The notes below the pieces were generated by a model that did not search any database, was not told the origin of the DNA, and saw only the letters and a program-made list of their open reading frames with translations. DNA of 64,000 bases, from NCBI RefSeq assembly GCF_026342355.1, contig NZ_JAPEMV010000009.1, positions 310,001 through 374,000 of the forward strand, read 5' to 3'. The first letter of the stretch is position 1; each line of letters begins with the position of its first letter. Shown here in pieces: positions 15,749 through 24,491 of this stretch. The translations under genes were made by a program, and so were the position numbers. Origin of the DNA: Streptomyces sp. NBC_00249 (GTDB lineage Bacteria; Actinomycetota; Actinomycetes; Streptomycetales; Streptomycetaceae).

Positions 15749-16918
15749 GTGAGCCAACAGACGGCGGTAGACGACACCCGCACCCTGGCCACCGTCATGC
15801 ACGCCGCCTTCTTCCTGCTCCTCGGCGCCTCGATGGCCCGCTTCCTCCTGCGCCACCCCGGCGACCCCCGCACCCCCTGGGTGGTCTCCCTCGGCGTGGC
15901 GCTCGCGCTCCTCTACGTCCTCGGCCCGGCCCTCGGCGCCACCCCCACCCTCCGCCGGAGGCTCTGGCTGGGGCTGGTGGTGAGCACCTGGGTGGTCCTC
16001 GTCGTGCTCGCGCCGAGCTTCGCGTGGTGCGCGGTACCGCTGTTCTTCACCGCCCTGCGCACCCTGCCGCCCCGCGCGGCGATCGTCCTCGTCGCGCTGC
16101 TCACGGTGTTCGTCGTCGCGGCCCAGCTCAAGCTGTCGACCGCCTTCGACCCGAACCTCCTCCTCGCCCCGCCGGCCGTCGCCGCCCTCGCGACGGCCGT
16201 CTTCGTCCACATGGAGCGGCAGGCGGCGGCCCAGCGCGCACTGATCGACGACCTGATCCGCACCCGCCGGGAACTGGCCGCCACCGAACGCCGCGAAGGC
16301 ACCCTCGCCGAACGCCAGCGGCTGTCCATGGAGATCCACGACACCCTGGCCCAGCACCTGTCGAGCCAGCAGATGCTGCTCCAGGCCGCCGACCGCACCT
16401 GGGACAGCGACCCGGCCACCGCCCGCGCCCACGTACGTACCGCCACCGGCATCGCCGCGCGCGGCCTCGCGGAGGCCCGCCGCCTGGTCCACGACCTGGC
16501 CCCGCCGGAACTGGAGAACGGCGCCGGCCTCGCCGAGGCGCTGCGGGCGCTGGACGCGGGCCCCGACATCGAGGTCCGCTTCCACCTGGAGGGCACCCCG
16601 GCGGCGCTCCCGGACCGCGCCGAGTCGGCCCTGCTGCGCATCGCGCAGGGGGCCCTGGCCAACATCCGCGAGCACTCGGGGGCCCGTACGGCCGCGCTCA
16701 CGCTGAGCTTCCTCGGTGACCAGGTCGTCCTGGACATCGCGGACGACGGCGACGGCTTCACCGAGTTCGCCGACGCCCCCGCCACTCCCGACCGGGGCCA
16801 CGGCCTCCCGGCGATCCGCGCCCGCGTGCGCCAGCTCGGCGGAACCCTGACGATCGAATCCACCCCGGGCGAGGGCACCGTACTCTCCGCCTCGATCCCC
16901 CTGGAGCCCACCGGATGA
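15749..16918 (+). CDS. senS: Sensor histidine kinase SenS
   Basis: This 389-residue membrane kinase of the NarL-associated (HisKA_3) type has about five transmembrane helices in residues 15-155. The phosphoacceptor motif RLSMEIHDTLAQHLS has His about 197. The C-terminal HATPase motifs are DIADDGDGF and GHGLPAIRARV. I chose GTG 15749, eight bases after ACAGGAG. Its stop overlaps the senR start (ATGA). In relatives it responds to redox stress through HbpS and phosphorylates SenR. Confidence 0.9.
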   Translation: MSQQTAVDDTRTLATVMHAAFFLLLGASMARFLLRHPGDPRTPWVVSLGVALALLYVLGPALGATPTLRRRLWLGLVVSTWVVLVVLAPSFAWCAVPLFFTALRTLPPRAAIVLVALLTVFVVAAQLKLSTAFDPNLLLAPPAVAALATAVFVHMERQAAAQRALIDDLIRTRRELAATERREGTLAERQRLSMEIHDTLAQHLSSQQMLLQAADRTWDSDPATARAHVRTATGIAARGLAEARRLVHDLAPPELENGAGLAEALRALDAGPDIEVRFHLEGTPAALPDRAESALLRIAQGALANIREHSGARTAALTLSFLGDQVVLDIADDGDGFTEFADAPATPDRGHGLPAIRARVRQLGGTLTIESTPGEGTVLSASIPLEPTG

Positions 16919-17538
16919 CGACGATCCTCCTCTGCGACGACCACGTGGTGGTCCGCGCCGGCCTGCTCGCGCTCCTCGGCAGCGAGCCGGACATCGAGGT
17001 GCTGGGCGAGGCGGGCAGCGGCGAGGAGGCGGTCGCGCTGGCCGCGAAGCTGCGTCCGGACGTGGTCCTGATGGACCTCCAGCTGGGCGAGGGCATCGAC
17101 GGCGTGGAGGCCACCCGCCGCATCACCGCCCTCCCCCGGCCCCCGCACGTCCTGGTCCTCACCACGTACGACACGGACGCGGACATCACCCGCGCGATCG
17201 GCGCGGGCGCCACGGGCTACCTCCTCAAGGCGGAACGCCCGGAGGAACTCTTCGCCGCCATCCACTCGGCGGCGGCCGGCCGCACCACCCTGTCCGCGCC
17301 GGTCGCCAGCCGCGTGATGGCCCACATGCGCGGCAGCCGCCCCACCCTCACGGACCGCGAGCTGGACATCCTGGGCCAGCTGGCCCGCGGCCTGGGCAAC
17401 CGCGACATCGCCCGCGCCCTGTTCATCAGCGAAGCCACGGTCAAGACCCACCTGGGCCGGATCTACGACAAACTCGGCGTCGACACCCGCGCGGGCGCGG
17501 TAGCGGTGGCCAAGGAACAACGCCTCCTGCCTTCCTGA
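16915..17538 (+). CDS. senR: Response regulator SenR (NarL/LuxR type)
   Basis: This 207-residue regulator has a receiver domain with acidic pair DD 8-9, phosphoacceptor Asp54 (VVLMDLQLG) and Lys105 (GYLLKAERP). A LuxR-type helix-turn-helix occupies about 143-205 (TDRELDILGQLARG, SEATVKTHLGRIYDKLG). The ATG overlaps the senS TGA by four bases. SenR of S. reticuli controls redox-stress genes and hbpS itself. Confidence 0.92.
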   Translation: MTTILLCDDHVVVRAGLLALLGSEPDIEVLGEAGSGEEAVALAAKLRPDVVLMDLQLGEGIDGVEATRRITALPRPPHVLVLTTYDTDADITRAIGAGATGYLLKAERPEELFAAIHSAAAGRTTLSAPVASRVMAHMRGSRPTLTDRELDILGQLARGLGNRDIARALFISEATVKTHLGRIYDKLGVDTRAGAVAVAKEQRLLPS

Positions 17539-17902
17539 CGCGCCGCACCGCACCGCTCGCGCGGTGCGGCCCCGGCGGGCTGTGGGGCGGGGCTCCGGGC
17601 CCGTGGCCGGTGTCGGCCGCTGTCTGCGGGTGGTGGCCGCTGCGCGGAGCGGTCCCCTACCCGCCCTTCCTCCGTTCCCCGGACTCCGCCCGGACCCGAA
17701 CCGCTACGTCGGCCGAAATCCAGCCCCGCCAGGGGCCAGCTCCGCGCAGCGGGACCGCACCCACCACCCGCCAGCCACCCGGATCCGGACAGTCCACCCC
17801 GCTCTTCGGACAACCCGGCCCGGGAGCCGGTCATAGCCCTGCCGCTCCCACCCCACCCGATGGCACGCTCACTCGCGCCCCCGCCACCGCGAAGGAGCCC
17901 GA
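17539..17902. other. Gap with repeat fragments between senR and the M4 protease gene
   Basis: After a senR terminator hairpin (17548-17569) this 360-base stretch holds a segment (17637-17685) resembling the reverse complement of 11486-11540, and a partial CCAGCCCCGCC element (17720-17755). I see no gene. Confidence 0.55.
17548..17569 (+). terminator. Hairpin after senR
   Basis: CCGCACCGC pairs perfectly with GCGGTGCGG over a TCGC loop, ten bases after the senR stop codon. Confidence 0.6.
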
Positions 17903-18997
17903 GTGACCCACCGCACCCGCCTGGCCGCCGTCACCCTCGGCATAGCCACCCTGATCGCCACAGCCACCGCTACCCCGGCAACGGCAACGGCCACGGCCAC
18001 CGCCCCCACACCAGCCTCCGGCACCGGAACCGGCACCGGCCACAGCCAGTACTCCGGCACCGTCCCCCTCGGCACCACCCCCACCCCCACCACCTTCCAG
18101 CTCCGCGACCCCGCCCGCGGCAACATGCGTACGCTCGACGCCCTCAACCAGACCACCACCCCCGGTGTCCTGTTCACCGACGCCGACAACGTCTGGGGCG
18201 ACGGCACCCCCGCCCACCGTCAGACCGCCGCCGTGGACGTCCATTACGCCACCGCCGTGACCTGGGACTTCTACCAGGCGGCCTTCGGCCGCAGCGGCGT
18301 ACGCGGTGACGGCGTCGGCACCACCTCCCGCGTGCACTACGGCACCGGCTTCGGCAACGCCTTCTGGAGCGACAGCTGCGCCTGCGTGTCGTACGGCGAC
18401 GGCGCCACCCCCGGCCGCCCGCCGACCTCCCTCGACGTCGTCGGCCACGAGCTCGCCCACGGCCTGACGTCCTCCACCGCCGGTCTCCTCTACTCCGGTG
18501 AGCCCGGCGGCCTGAACGAGGGCACCTCCGACATCCTCGCCGCCGCCGGCGAGTTCTTCGCCGACAACAAGACGGACGTCGGCGACTACCTCATCGGCGA
18601 GCGCGTCTTCGACGGCCCGCCCCGCCGCATGGACCGCCCCAGCGCCGACGGCGTCTCCCCCGACCACTGGTCGCCGAACGTCGGCAGCCTGCCCCCGCAC
18701 GCCGCCTCCGGGCCGGCCCGCCACTTCTACTACCTCCTCGCCGAGGGCAGCGGCCCCAAGGTGATCAACGGCGTCGCCTACGACTCCCCCACCTACGACG
18801 GCTCCAAGCTCCTCGGCATCGGCCGCGACGAGGCCACCCGGATCTGGTACCGGGCCCTGACCACCTCCATGCGGTCCACCACCAACTACGCGGGCGCCCG
18901 CACCGCCACCCTGAAGGCCGCGAGCGACCTCTACGGCCCCTCCAGCCCGCAGGTCGCCCGCGTCGCGGCCGCCTGGAAGGCCGTCAACGTCGGCTGA
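17903..18997 (+). CDS. Secreted M4 (thermolysin-type) metalloprotease, short form
   Basis: This 364-residue secreted zinc protease has the M4 motif HELAHGLTS (around residues 181-189) and the third zinc ligand in NEGTSDI. A signal peptide and an Ala/Thr-rich stretch (about 10-45) precede the mature part. The usual FTP/PepSY propeptide of M4 enzymes is absent: the catalytic N-domain begins within ~60 residues. GTG 17903 follows AAGGAG. Folding without the propeptide chaperone is the odd point. Confidence 0.87.
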   Translation: MTHRTRLAAVTLGIATLIATATATPATATATATAPTPASGTGTGTGHSQYSGTVPLGTTPTPTTFQLRDPARGNMRTLDALNQTTTPGVLFTDADNVWGDGTPAHRQTAAVDVHYATAVTWDFYQAAFGRSGVRGDGVGTTSRVHYGTGFGNAFWSDSCACVSYGDGATPGRPPTSLDVVGHELAHGLTSSTAGLLYSGEPGGLNEGTSDILAAAGEFFADNKTDVGDYLIGERVFDGPPRRMDRPSADGVSPDHWSPNVGSLPPHAASGPARHFYYLLAEGSGPKVINGVAYDSPTYDGSKLLGIGRDEATRIWYRALTTSMRSTTNYAGARTATLKAASDLYGPSSPQVARVAAAWKAVNVG

Positions 18998-19045
18998 GTC
19001 CGGCCCCCGCGCCGGGAGGGGTGTGCCCGTGACACCATCAGGGAC

Positions 19046-19549
19046 GTGCTCGACATCGGCTACTCCCTCTCCCGGCGCTTCCCGGACCCCCCGCAGACCG
19101 ACTACCGCTCGGCGGACGTCCGGACCCTGCGCCACGACCTGTTCTGCGGGGACGTCTACCTCGCCGACACCGACAAGGACACGGAAGTGTCCACAGCCTG
19201 GGGATGGGTGCCCGTACTCGACTTCGCCTGGGCGCTGTGCGACATCGTCGAGCAGCTCGACCAGGACCCCCGGGGCAGCCGTTCCTCCAACCGCCAGTAC
19301 GCCGAACTCGACTTCACCGAGTCCGCCGACCGCATGCTGTTCGAGCGCCGCTTCGGCTGGGTCGACATCGAGGCCGACTGGATGGACCCGGAGGAGCCCC
19401 CGCTGACCTTCAGCCACCGCCTGCTGCGCCGCGAGGCCCGCGACTTCCTCCACGACGTGATCGCCGACCTCGTCGACATGCACGACGGGCTCGCCGACAA
19501 CCCGGTCATCTGGACGCTCCAGTCCCGCTTCCCCCGCGTCCCGGCCTGA
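19046..19549 (+). CDS. Conserved hypothetical protein
   Basis: I do not recognise a characterised family in this 167-residue acidic, soluble protein. Visible features are FCGDVYLADTDKDTEVSTAWGW, cut here to its parts FCGDVYLAD and VSTAWGWVPVLDFAWAL, and an Asp-rich tail. A CACCAT hexamer 7 nt before GTG 19046 hints at a leaderless start. Codon use is typical of the window. It follows the protease gene by ~50 bases, so co-transcription is possible. Confidence 0.7.
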   Translation: MLDIGYSLSRRFPDPPQTDYRSADVRTLRHDLFCGDVYLADTDKDTEVSTAWGWVPVLDFAWALCDIVEQLDQDPRGSRSSNRQYAELDFTESADRMLFERRFGWVDIEADWMDPEEPPLTFSHRLLRREARDFLHDVIADLVDMHDGLADNPVIWTLQSRFPRVPA

Positions 19550-19588
19550 CGGCCTGCCGTCTTACGGCGTCCTGACGTCTGACGCCCC

Positions 19589-19606
19589 CTCCCCCGAGCG
19601 GGGGAG
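19589..19606 (+). terminator. Short GC hairpin
   Basis: CTCCCCC pairs with GGGGGAG over a 4-base loop, 40 bases after the preceding stop codon. Confidence 0.5.
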
Positions 19607-19661
19607 CCGGTTCGCCCCCGGGCCCGATCACAGCGGCGCGCCGAGCGGAAAAGCTGGACCC

Positions 19662-20201
19662 ATGAACACATCCACGGCCCCCGCCTTCCCGCCCGCGACG
19701 ACCGAGCGCCCCGTCCCCCGCTGGGCCCTGACCGTCGCCCGGCTCCTCCCCCTCCTCGCGCTGCCCGTCTGCCTGTGGCGGCTGCCCATCGGGTTCGGCT
19801 TCCAGATGGGCATGGACGTCCCGCCGGCGCCCCAGCCCCTCTGGGTCACCGTCCCCTACGTCCTGACCCTCAGCCTGCTCTCCGAGGCCTTCGCCCTCCT
19901 GTGCGCCGGCCTGGTGCGCCCCTGGGGCGAGGTCGTGTCCCGGCGCGTCCCCGTCCTGCGCGGCCGCCGCATCCCCCCGTACGCCGTCACCGTCCCGGCC
20001 GCTCTCGCCGGCCTCGCCCTCACCCTCCTCACCGTCGACTGGGTGCTGAGCACCTTCGGCATCGCCGGCTTCCACACCGTCGGCTGGACGAGCCCCGGAT
20101 GGCAGCTCCTGGCGGCGACCGTCAGCGGCCTCTTCGCCCTGTGGGGCCCCCTGATCCTCGCCCTCACCTACGCCTACCACCGCCGCCGCACCACCCGCTG
20201 A
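19662..20201 (+). CDS. Four-helix integral membrane protein
   Basis: This 179-residue protein has four hydrophobic segments: WALTVARLLPLLALPVCLW, a second near 65-85, PAALAGLALTLLTVDWVL and a last one near 145-170. Both ends are charged and probably cytoplasmic, with a basic tail YHRRRTTR. No motif points to a function. It stands alone, followed by the convergent pentapeptide gene. Confidence 0.72.
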   Translation: MNTSTAPAFPPATTERPVPRWALTVARLLPLLALPVCLWRLPIGFGFQMGMDVPPAPQPLWVTVPYVLTLSLLSEAFALLCAGLVRPWGEVVSRRVPVLRGRRIPPYAVTVPAALAGLALTLLTVDWVLSTFGIAGFHTVGWTSPGWQLLAATVSGLFALWGPLILALTYAYHRRRTTR

Positions 20202-20216
20202 AACCCCCTACGCCCC

Positions 20217-20939
20217 CTACGCCACCACCCGCACCCCCAGCTGCGCCGCCAGCGCCGGAGCCAGCTCGAACAGCTGCGCCGGGCTGATCACCGCCCCCGC
20301 CAGGGCCTCCACCCCGCGCGCGATCCCCAGCTCGGCGGCCGCCCGCAGGTCCACGTCCGCCAGCCGGGCCCCCGTGAAGTCAGCCTCCCGCAGCACGCAG
20401 TCCCGGAACTCCACCCGCTCCAGCACCGCGCCCGCGAAGTCCGGCTCCACCAGCACGCAGCCCTCGAAGACCACGTCCCGCAGCCGCGCCGTCCGCAGGT
20501 TCAGGTAGTCGATCTTGCCGCCCCGTACGAGGACCCGCTCCAGCACCGCCCCGTGCAGCTGCGCCCCGCCGAGGCGGGCCTCCAGCAGCTCCACGTCCCG
20601 CAGCGACGCCCCCGCCAGGTCCGTACCCACACCCCGGACCCCTTCCAGCACCGAGTCCAGGATCCGCGCCTTCGCCAGGTGCGCCCCGTCCAGGGCGCAC
20701 CGCCGCAGCGCGCAGTCCATGAACCGCGCCCCGACCCCCTCCTGCCCCGCCAGGTCCAGGTCCGCGAACTCCACGGCGTCGTAGTCGCCGTCCGGCTCCA
20801 GGACGCCGTCCTCCCACACCGCGAGCTCCGGCAGCCGCAGCTCAGGCCGCCGCGCCGCTTTCACCGCCGTACCGCGCCCCCGACCCTGTCCCCGTCCGTG
20901 TCCCTGGTCCCGACCCTCGCCCTGCCCGTTCCGTGCCAT
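20217..20939 (-). CDS. Pentapeptide-repeat protein
   Basis: This 240-residue protein consists mostly of pentapeptide repeats (about 70-225) of the A(D/N)LxX type, for example DLAGASLRDVELLEARLGGA and READFTGARLADVDL. Such proteins fold as a right-handed beta helix; some mimic DNA and protect gyrase. The N-terminal 40 residues are Gly/Arg/Gln-rich and probably disordered. ATG 20939 sits directly after GGAGGA, a tight spacing; GTG 20957 is an alternative start. No specific role can be assigned. Confidence 0.82.
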   Translation of the reverse strand: MARNGQGEGRDQGHGRGQGRGRGTAVKAARRPELRLPELAVWEDGVLEPDGDYDAVEFADLDLAGQEGVGARFMDCALRRCALDGAHLAKARILDSVLEGVRGVGTDLAGASLRDVELLEARLGGAQLHGAVLERVLVRGGKIDYLNLRTARLRDVVFEGCVLVEPDFAGAVLERVEFRDCVLREADFTGARLADVDLRAAAELGIARGVEALAGAVISPAQLFELAPALAAQLGVRVVA

Positions 20940-21067
20940 TCCTCCATCGTGGCCCACCCCACCGACAATCCGGATCCGCCCCGGCATCCGGCACCCGACA
21001 GCCGATGTCCGGGACCCGCCCCCGACCCCCTTGACCTCAACCATGCTTGAGCCCGCAGCCTGAGCCC

Positions 21068-22135
21068 ATGACCACCGCCGCCATGATCGCCGCCGCCACC
21101 GACGCAACCCGCACCCACGACACGGGAGCCCCCGACACCCGGATGCACGCCGTCCGCCTCCACGCCTTCGGCCCCGCCGAGAACCTCACCTACGAACAGG
21201 CCCCCACCCCCGTGCCCGCCCCCGGCCAGGTCCGCGTCCGCGTCGCCGCCGCCGGGGTGCACCTCCTCGACACCGCACTGCGCGAGGGCGCCCGGGGCCC
21301 CGCCCCCGCCCTCCCCGAGCTGCCCACCGTCCCCGGCCGCGAGGTCGCCGGCACCGTCGACGCCCTCGGCCCCGGCACCGACCCCGCCTGGCTCGGCCGC
21401 CGCGTCGTCGCCCACCTCGGCTTCGCCCCCGGCGGCTACGCCGAGTACGCCGTCACCGACGCCGCCCGGCTGCACCCCGTACCCGACGGCCTCGACCCCG
21501 CAGAAGCCGTCGCCATGATCGGGACGGGCCGCACCACCCTGGGGATCCTCCAGTTCGCCGACCTCGGCCCCGGCTCCGTCGCCCTGGTCCCCGCCGCCGC
21601 CGGCGGCATCGGCACCCTGCTCGTCCAGTACGCCAAGAACGCCGGAGCCACCGTCATCGCCCTCGCCGGCGGCCCCGCCAAGACCGCCCGCGCCACCGCC
21701 AACGGCGCCGACCTGGCCCTCGACTACACCGCCCCCGGCTGGGCCGACACCGTACGCCGCCACCACCCCGACGGAGCCACCGTCCTCTTCGACTCCGTCG
21801 GCGGCACCACCGCACGCACCGCCCTCGGCCTCCTCGCCCCCGGCGCCCAGCACCTCGTCTTCGGCTGGTCCGAAGCCCCCCTGGACCTCACCGACACCGA
21901 ACGCGCCGCGCTCACCGCCCGGGACATCACCACCCACGAGGTCCTCGGCCCCGCCATGCTCCAGGCCGTCGGCGCCCCCGACCCCCTGCGCGTACTGGAG
22001 ACCCGCGCCCTCGCCGAAGCCGCCGCCGGCCGGCTCCGCCCGGCCCTGACCCGCTTCCCCCTCGCCGAAGCCGCCGCCGCCCACCGCGCCCTGGAAACCC
22101 GCGCCACCACCGGCAAGGTCGTCCTCGAACCCTAG
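21068..22135 (+). CDS. Zinc-binding-type alcohol dehydrogenase / quinone oxidoreductase
   Basis: This 355-residue medium-chain dehydrogenase has a GroES-like N-domain (VPGREVAGTVDALG, VAHLGFAPGGYAEY) and a Rossmann domain with AAAGGIGTLLVQYAKNAGA. Catalytic zinc ligands are missing from the N-domain, as in NADPH:quinone reductases. ATG 21068 gives MTTAAM; ATG 21143 (MHAVRLHAFG), where homology begins, is a shorter alternative. Confidence 0.85.
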   Translation: MTTAAMIAAATDATRTHDTGAPDTRMHAVRLHAFGPAENLTYEQAPTPVPAPGQVRVRVAAAGVHLLDTALREGARGPAPALPELPTVPGREVAGTVDALGPGTDPAWLGRRVVAHLGFAPGGYAEYAVTDAARLHPVPDGLDPAEAVAMIGTGRTTLGILQFADLGPGSVALVPAAAGGIGTLLVQYAKNAGATVIALAGGPAKTARATANGADLALDYTAPGWADTVRRHHPDGATVLFDSVGGTTARTALGLLAPGAQHLVFGWSEAPLDLTDTERAALTARDITTHEVLGPAMLQAVGAPDPLRVLETRALAEAAAGRLRPALTRFPLAEAAAAHRALETRATTGKVVLEP

Positions 22136-22147
22136 TGCTGTGGCCGC

Positions 22148-22618
22148 TCAGCCGCCCAGCCGCGCCAACGCCCCGTCCGTCAGCCGGTACACCGACCACT
22201 CGTCCTGCGGCCGCGCACCCAGGGCCTCGTAGAAGGCGATCGTCGGGGCGTTCCACCTCAGCACCGACCACTCCAGCCGCCCGTACCCCCGCCGCACACA
22301 GATCCGCGCCAACTCCGCCAGCAGCGCCCGCCCGTAGCCACCACCGCGCGCGCCCGGCCGGACGTACAGGTCCTCCAGGTAGATGCCGTGCACCCCGCGC
22401 CAGGTCGAGAAGTTCAGGAACCACACCGAGAAGCCGACGACCTCCCCGTCGTCCGTCTCCGCTATGTGCGCGAAGGCCGCCGGGCGCTCCCCGAACAGCG
22501 CCTCCCGCAACTGCTCGGGCGTCGCCCGCGCCTCGTGCGGCACCTTCTCGTACTCCGCGAGTTCACGCACCATGGCGTGGATGACAGGGACATCAACCGG
22601 CTCGGCATCACGAATCAT
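22148..22618 (-). CDS. GNAT-family acetyltransferase, diamine-acetyltransferase-like
   Basis: This 156-residue acetyltransferase resembles spermidine/spermine and thialysine acetyltransferases: MIRDAEPVDVP, WRGVHGIYLEDLYVRP, GGYGRALLAELA and WNAPTIAFYEALGA are the typical order. It likely acetylates a small amine. A TAGGGT hexamer lies 6 nt before ATG 22618. It is convergent with the dehydrogenase gene. Confidence 0.87.
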   Translation of the reverse strand: MIRDAEPVDVPVIHAMVRELAEYEKVPHEARATPEQLREALFGERPAAFAHIAETDDGEVVGFSVWFLNFSTWRGVHGIYLEDLYVRPGARGGGYGRALLAELARICVRRGYGRLEWSVLRWNAPTIAFYEALGARPQDEWSVYRLTDGALARLGG

Positions 22619-22649
22619 GCGCCCACCCTAAGGACAGCGGCCCCGGACC

Positions 22650-23540
22650 TCACCGCCCCAGCAGCAGCTCCGCCACCACCACCTCCCGCTCCGGCAGCTC
22701 CTCCTCCCCGTCCTCCACCTCCCACAGACAGTTCTGCAGCACCCGCCCCAACGTCCACGCCCGCGCCCGCTCCCGGTCCACCCCGGCCGCCTCCGTCAGC
22801 AGGTCGAACCGCCACCCCACCTCGTCCGCACGGAACCCGTTCACGATCGACGGCAGCAGCTCGAAGCCCGGATCCCCCGACAGCGGCTTCGGATCGATCA
22901 CCAGCCACGGCTCCCGCGCCCCGGCCAGCACGTTGTCGAAGTGCAGGTCCCAGTGCAGCAGCCGGTCCCCCGGCTCGCCCGCCACCTCCGCGAGCGCCGC
23001 CGCGCAGTCCCGCAGCAGCCGCCGCTCCCCCGCGTCCGCCAGCCGCCCCGCCGCCCGCGGCGCCTCCGCCAGCATCGCCGCCGCCATCTCCCCCAGCCCG
23101 CGCAGCCCTTCGGGCGCCGCCACCGACGTCAGCCGGGCCAGCAGCTCCCCCACCACCCGCACCGCCGCCCGCGAGTCCCGCTCCGCGAGCCCCGACAGGT
23201 GCCGCCCCTCGTCGAGCCGCTCCAGCAGCAGCGTCCCCGTCACCGCGTCGTGCTCCAACAGCCGTACGCAGCCCCGCCCGTCCCACGCGCGCAGCGCGAC
23301 CGGCTCCCCCACGCTCTCCTCGTCCGGGACGAGCAGCTTCAGCGCGGCCGGCGTCCCGTCCGCCCGCTCCACCGGCACCACCAGCGCCGTCATCCCGTGC
23401 ATCCCCGGCCCGGTCTCGCGCAGCCCCCACCGCCCCAGGAACTCCGCCACCCGCCCCGGCAGCCCCTCGATGAACTCCCGCCCGGCCGCCCCGCCCCACC
23501 GCACCTGCGCCTCGACCAGTTCGGCCGGAATCTCCACCAT
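22650..23540 (-). CDS. Aminoglycoside/hydroxyurea phosphotransferase family kinase
   Basis: This 296-residue small-molecule kinase of the APH(6)/hydroxyurea-resistance family has the catalytic loop HWDLHFDNVLAG and the metal-binding VIDPKPLSGDPGFEL, the hallmark of that family. Members phosphorylate streptomycin, hydroxyurea or unknown alcohols, and many chromosomal copies confer no resistance. A TAGGGT hexamer 7 nt upstream of ATG 23540 (23548-23553) suggests a leaderless mRNA. Confidence 0.88.
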   Translation of the reverse strand: MVEIPAELVEAQVRWGGAAGREFIEGLPGRVAEFLGRWGLRETGPGMHGMTALVVPVERADGTPAALKLLVPDEESVGEPVALRAWDGRGCVRLLEHDAVTGTLLLERLDEGRHLSGLAERDSRAAVRVVGELLARLTSVAAPEGLRGLGEMAAAMLAEAPRAAGRLADAGERRLLRDCAAALAEVAGEPGDRLLHWDLHFDNVLAGAREPWLVIDPKPLSGDPGFELLPSIVNGFRADEVGWRFDLLTEAAGVDRERARAWTLGRVLQNCLWEVEDGEEELPEREVVVAELLLGR

Positions 23541-23619
23541 GCAACCGACCCTACGGCGAGGCCGTCCCTTGCGGATCCCGCCCGACCCGCGCCGCCCGGC
23601 GACATCCGCAAGGGACGGC

Positions 23620-24336
23620 CTACACCCCCACCCCGACCGCCTTCAAAGTCCCCGCGAACGCGGCCGCGTCGAACATCGACCCGTCCTTCGTCCCCACCGG
23701 CTTCCCGTCCACCAGCACCGCCGGCGTCCCCCGCATCCCCGTCGCCTCGAAGCCCTGCTCCGCCTCGCCGACCCACTCCTCGTACGTCCCGTCCGCCACC
23801 GCCCGGTCGAAGTCCGCACCGCGCAGCCCCGGCACCCGGTCCGCGATCCGCAGCAGCAGTTCGTCGGTGAAGGCGCCCTTCGGCCGGCTCGCGAAGACCG
23901 CCGCCTGGTACTCGGCGAACTTCCCCGCGTCCACCGACGCCCGCAGCGCGTTCACCGCCCGTACGGAGCCGCTCGCCCCGCCCCGGTCCAGGAACGACGC
24001 CAGCAGGTACTCGACCCTGACCTTGCCCTCCCCCGCCAGCTCGAGCAGCGCCTGCCCGCCGGCCGCCTCGAACTTCGCGCAGTACCCGCAGTGCGGGTCC
24101 ACGAGCACCTGCACGGTGCGCGGCGCCCCCGCGTTCCCCACCACCACCTTCGCCCCGTCGACGACGGCGGGCAGCTTCGCCAGCCGCTCCGCGATCGGAC
24201 TGGTCCGCACCACGTCGGCCCCGGCGGCCTTCTCCTCACCGCCCCCGCAGCCCGTCGCCGCCGCACCCAGCAGCGCCGCGGCCACCACCGCCGCGACGAC
24301 ACGCCCCGCGCGCGCCCGCCTCCGTATGCCCACCAT
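23620..24336 (-). CDS. DsbA-family thioredoxin-fold lipoprotein
   Basis: This 238-residue extracytoplasmic thiol protein has a lipobox (AATGC, Cys about 30), so it should be lipid-anchored. The thioredoxin-fold active site DPHCGYCAKF has Cys83 and Cys86. The cis-proline motif is GTPAVLVDGKPVG. It probably acts as a disulfide oxidase or isomerase for secreted proteins. ATG 24336 is chosen; GTG 24339 next to it is equally possible. Confidence 0.88.
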   Translation of the reverse strand: MVGIRRRARAGRVVAAVVAAALLGAAATGCGGGEEKAAGADVVRTSPIAERLAKLPAVVDGAKVVVGNAGAPRTVQVLVDPHCGYCAKFEAAGGQALLELAGEGKVRVEYLLASFLDRGGASGSVRAVNALRASVDAGKFAEYQAAVFASRPKGAFTDELLLRIADRVPGLRGADFDRAVADGTYEEWVGEAEQGFEATGMRGTPAVLVDGKPVGTKDGSMFDAAAFAGTLKAVGVGV

Positions 24337-24491
24337 CACCCGACACCTCTCCACAAAAAGCCACAAACCCCCCGCGCCACCCTACGAAGCCCCCACCACC
24401 CCCACATCGGCCAAAAGGCCTGGAAACGAGCCCCGAAACACGACACCCCGCCCCTGGACTCCCCTCCCGCACCCCGTGTACCAACTCCCCC

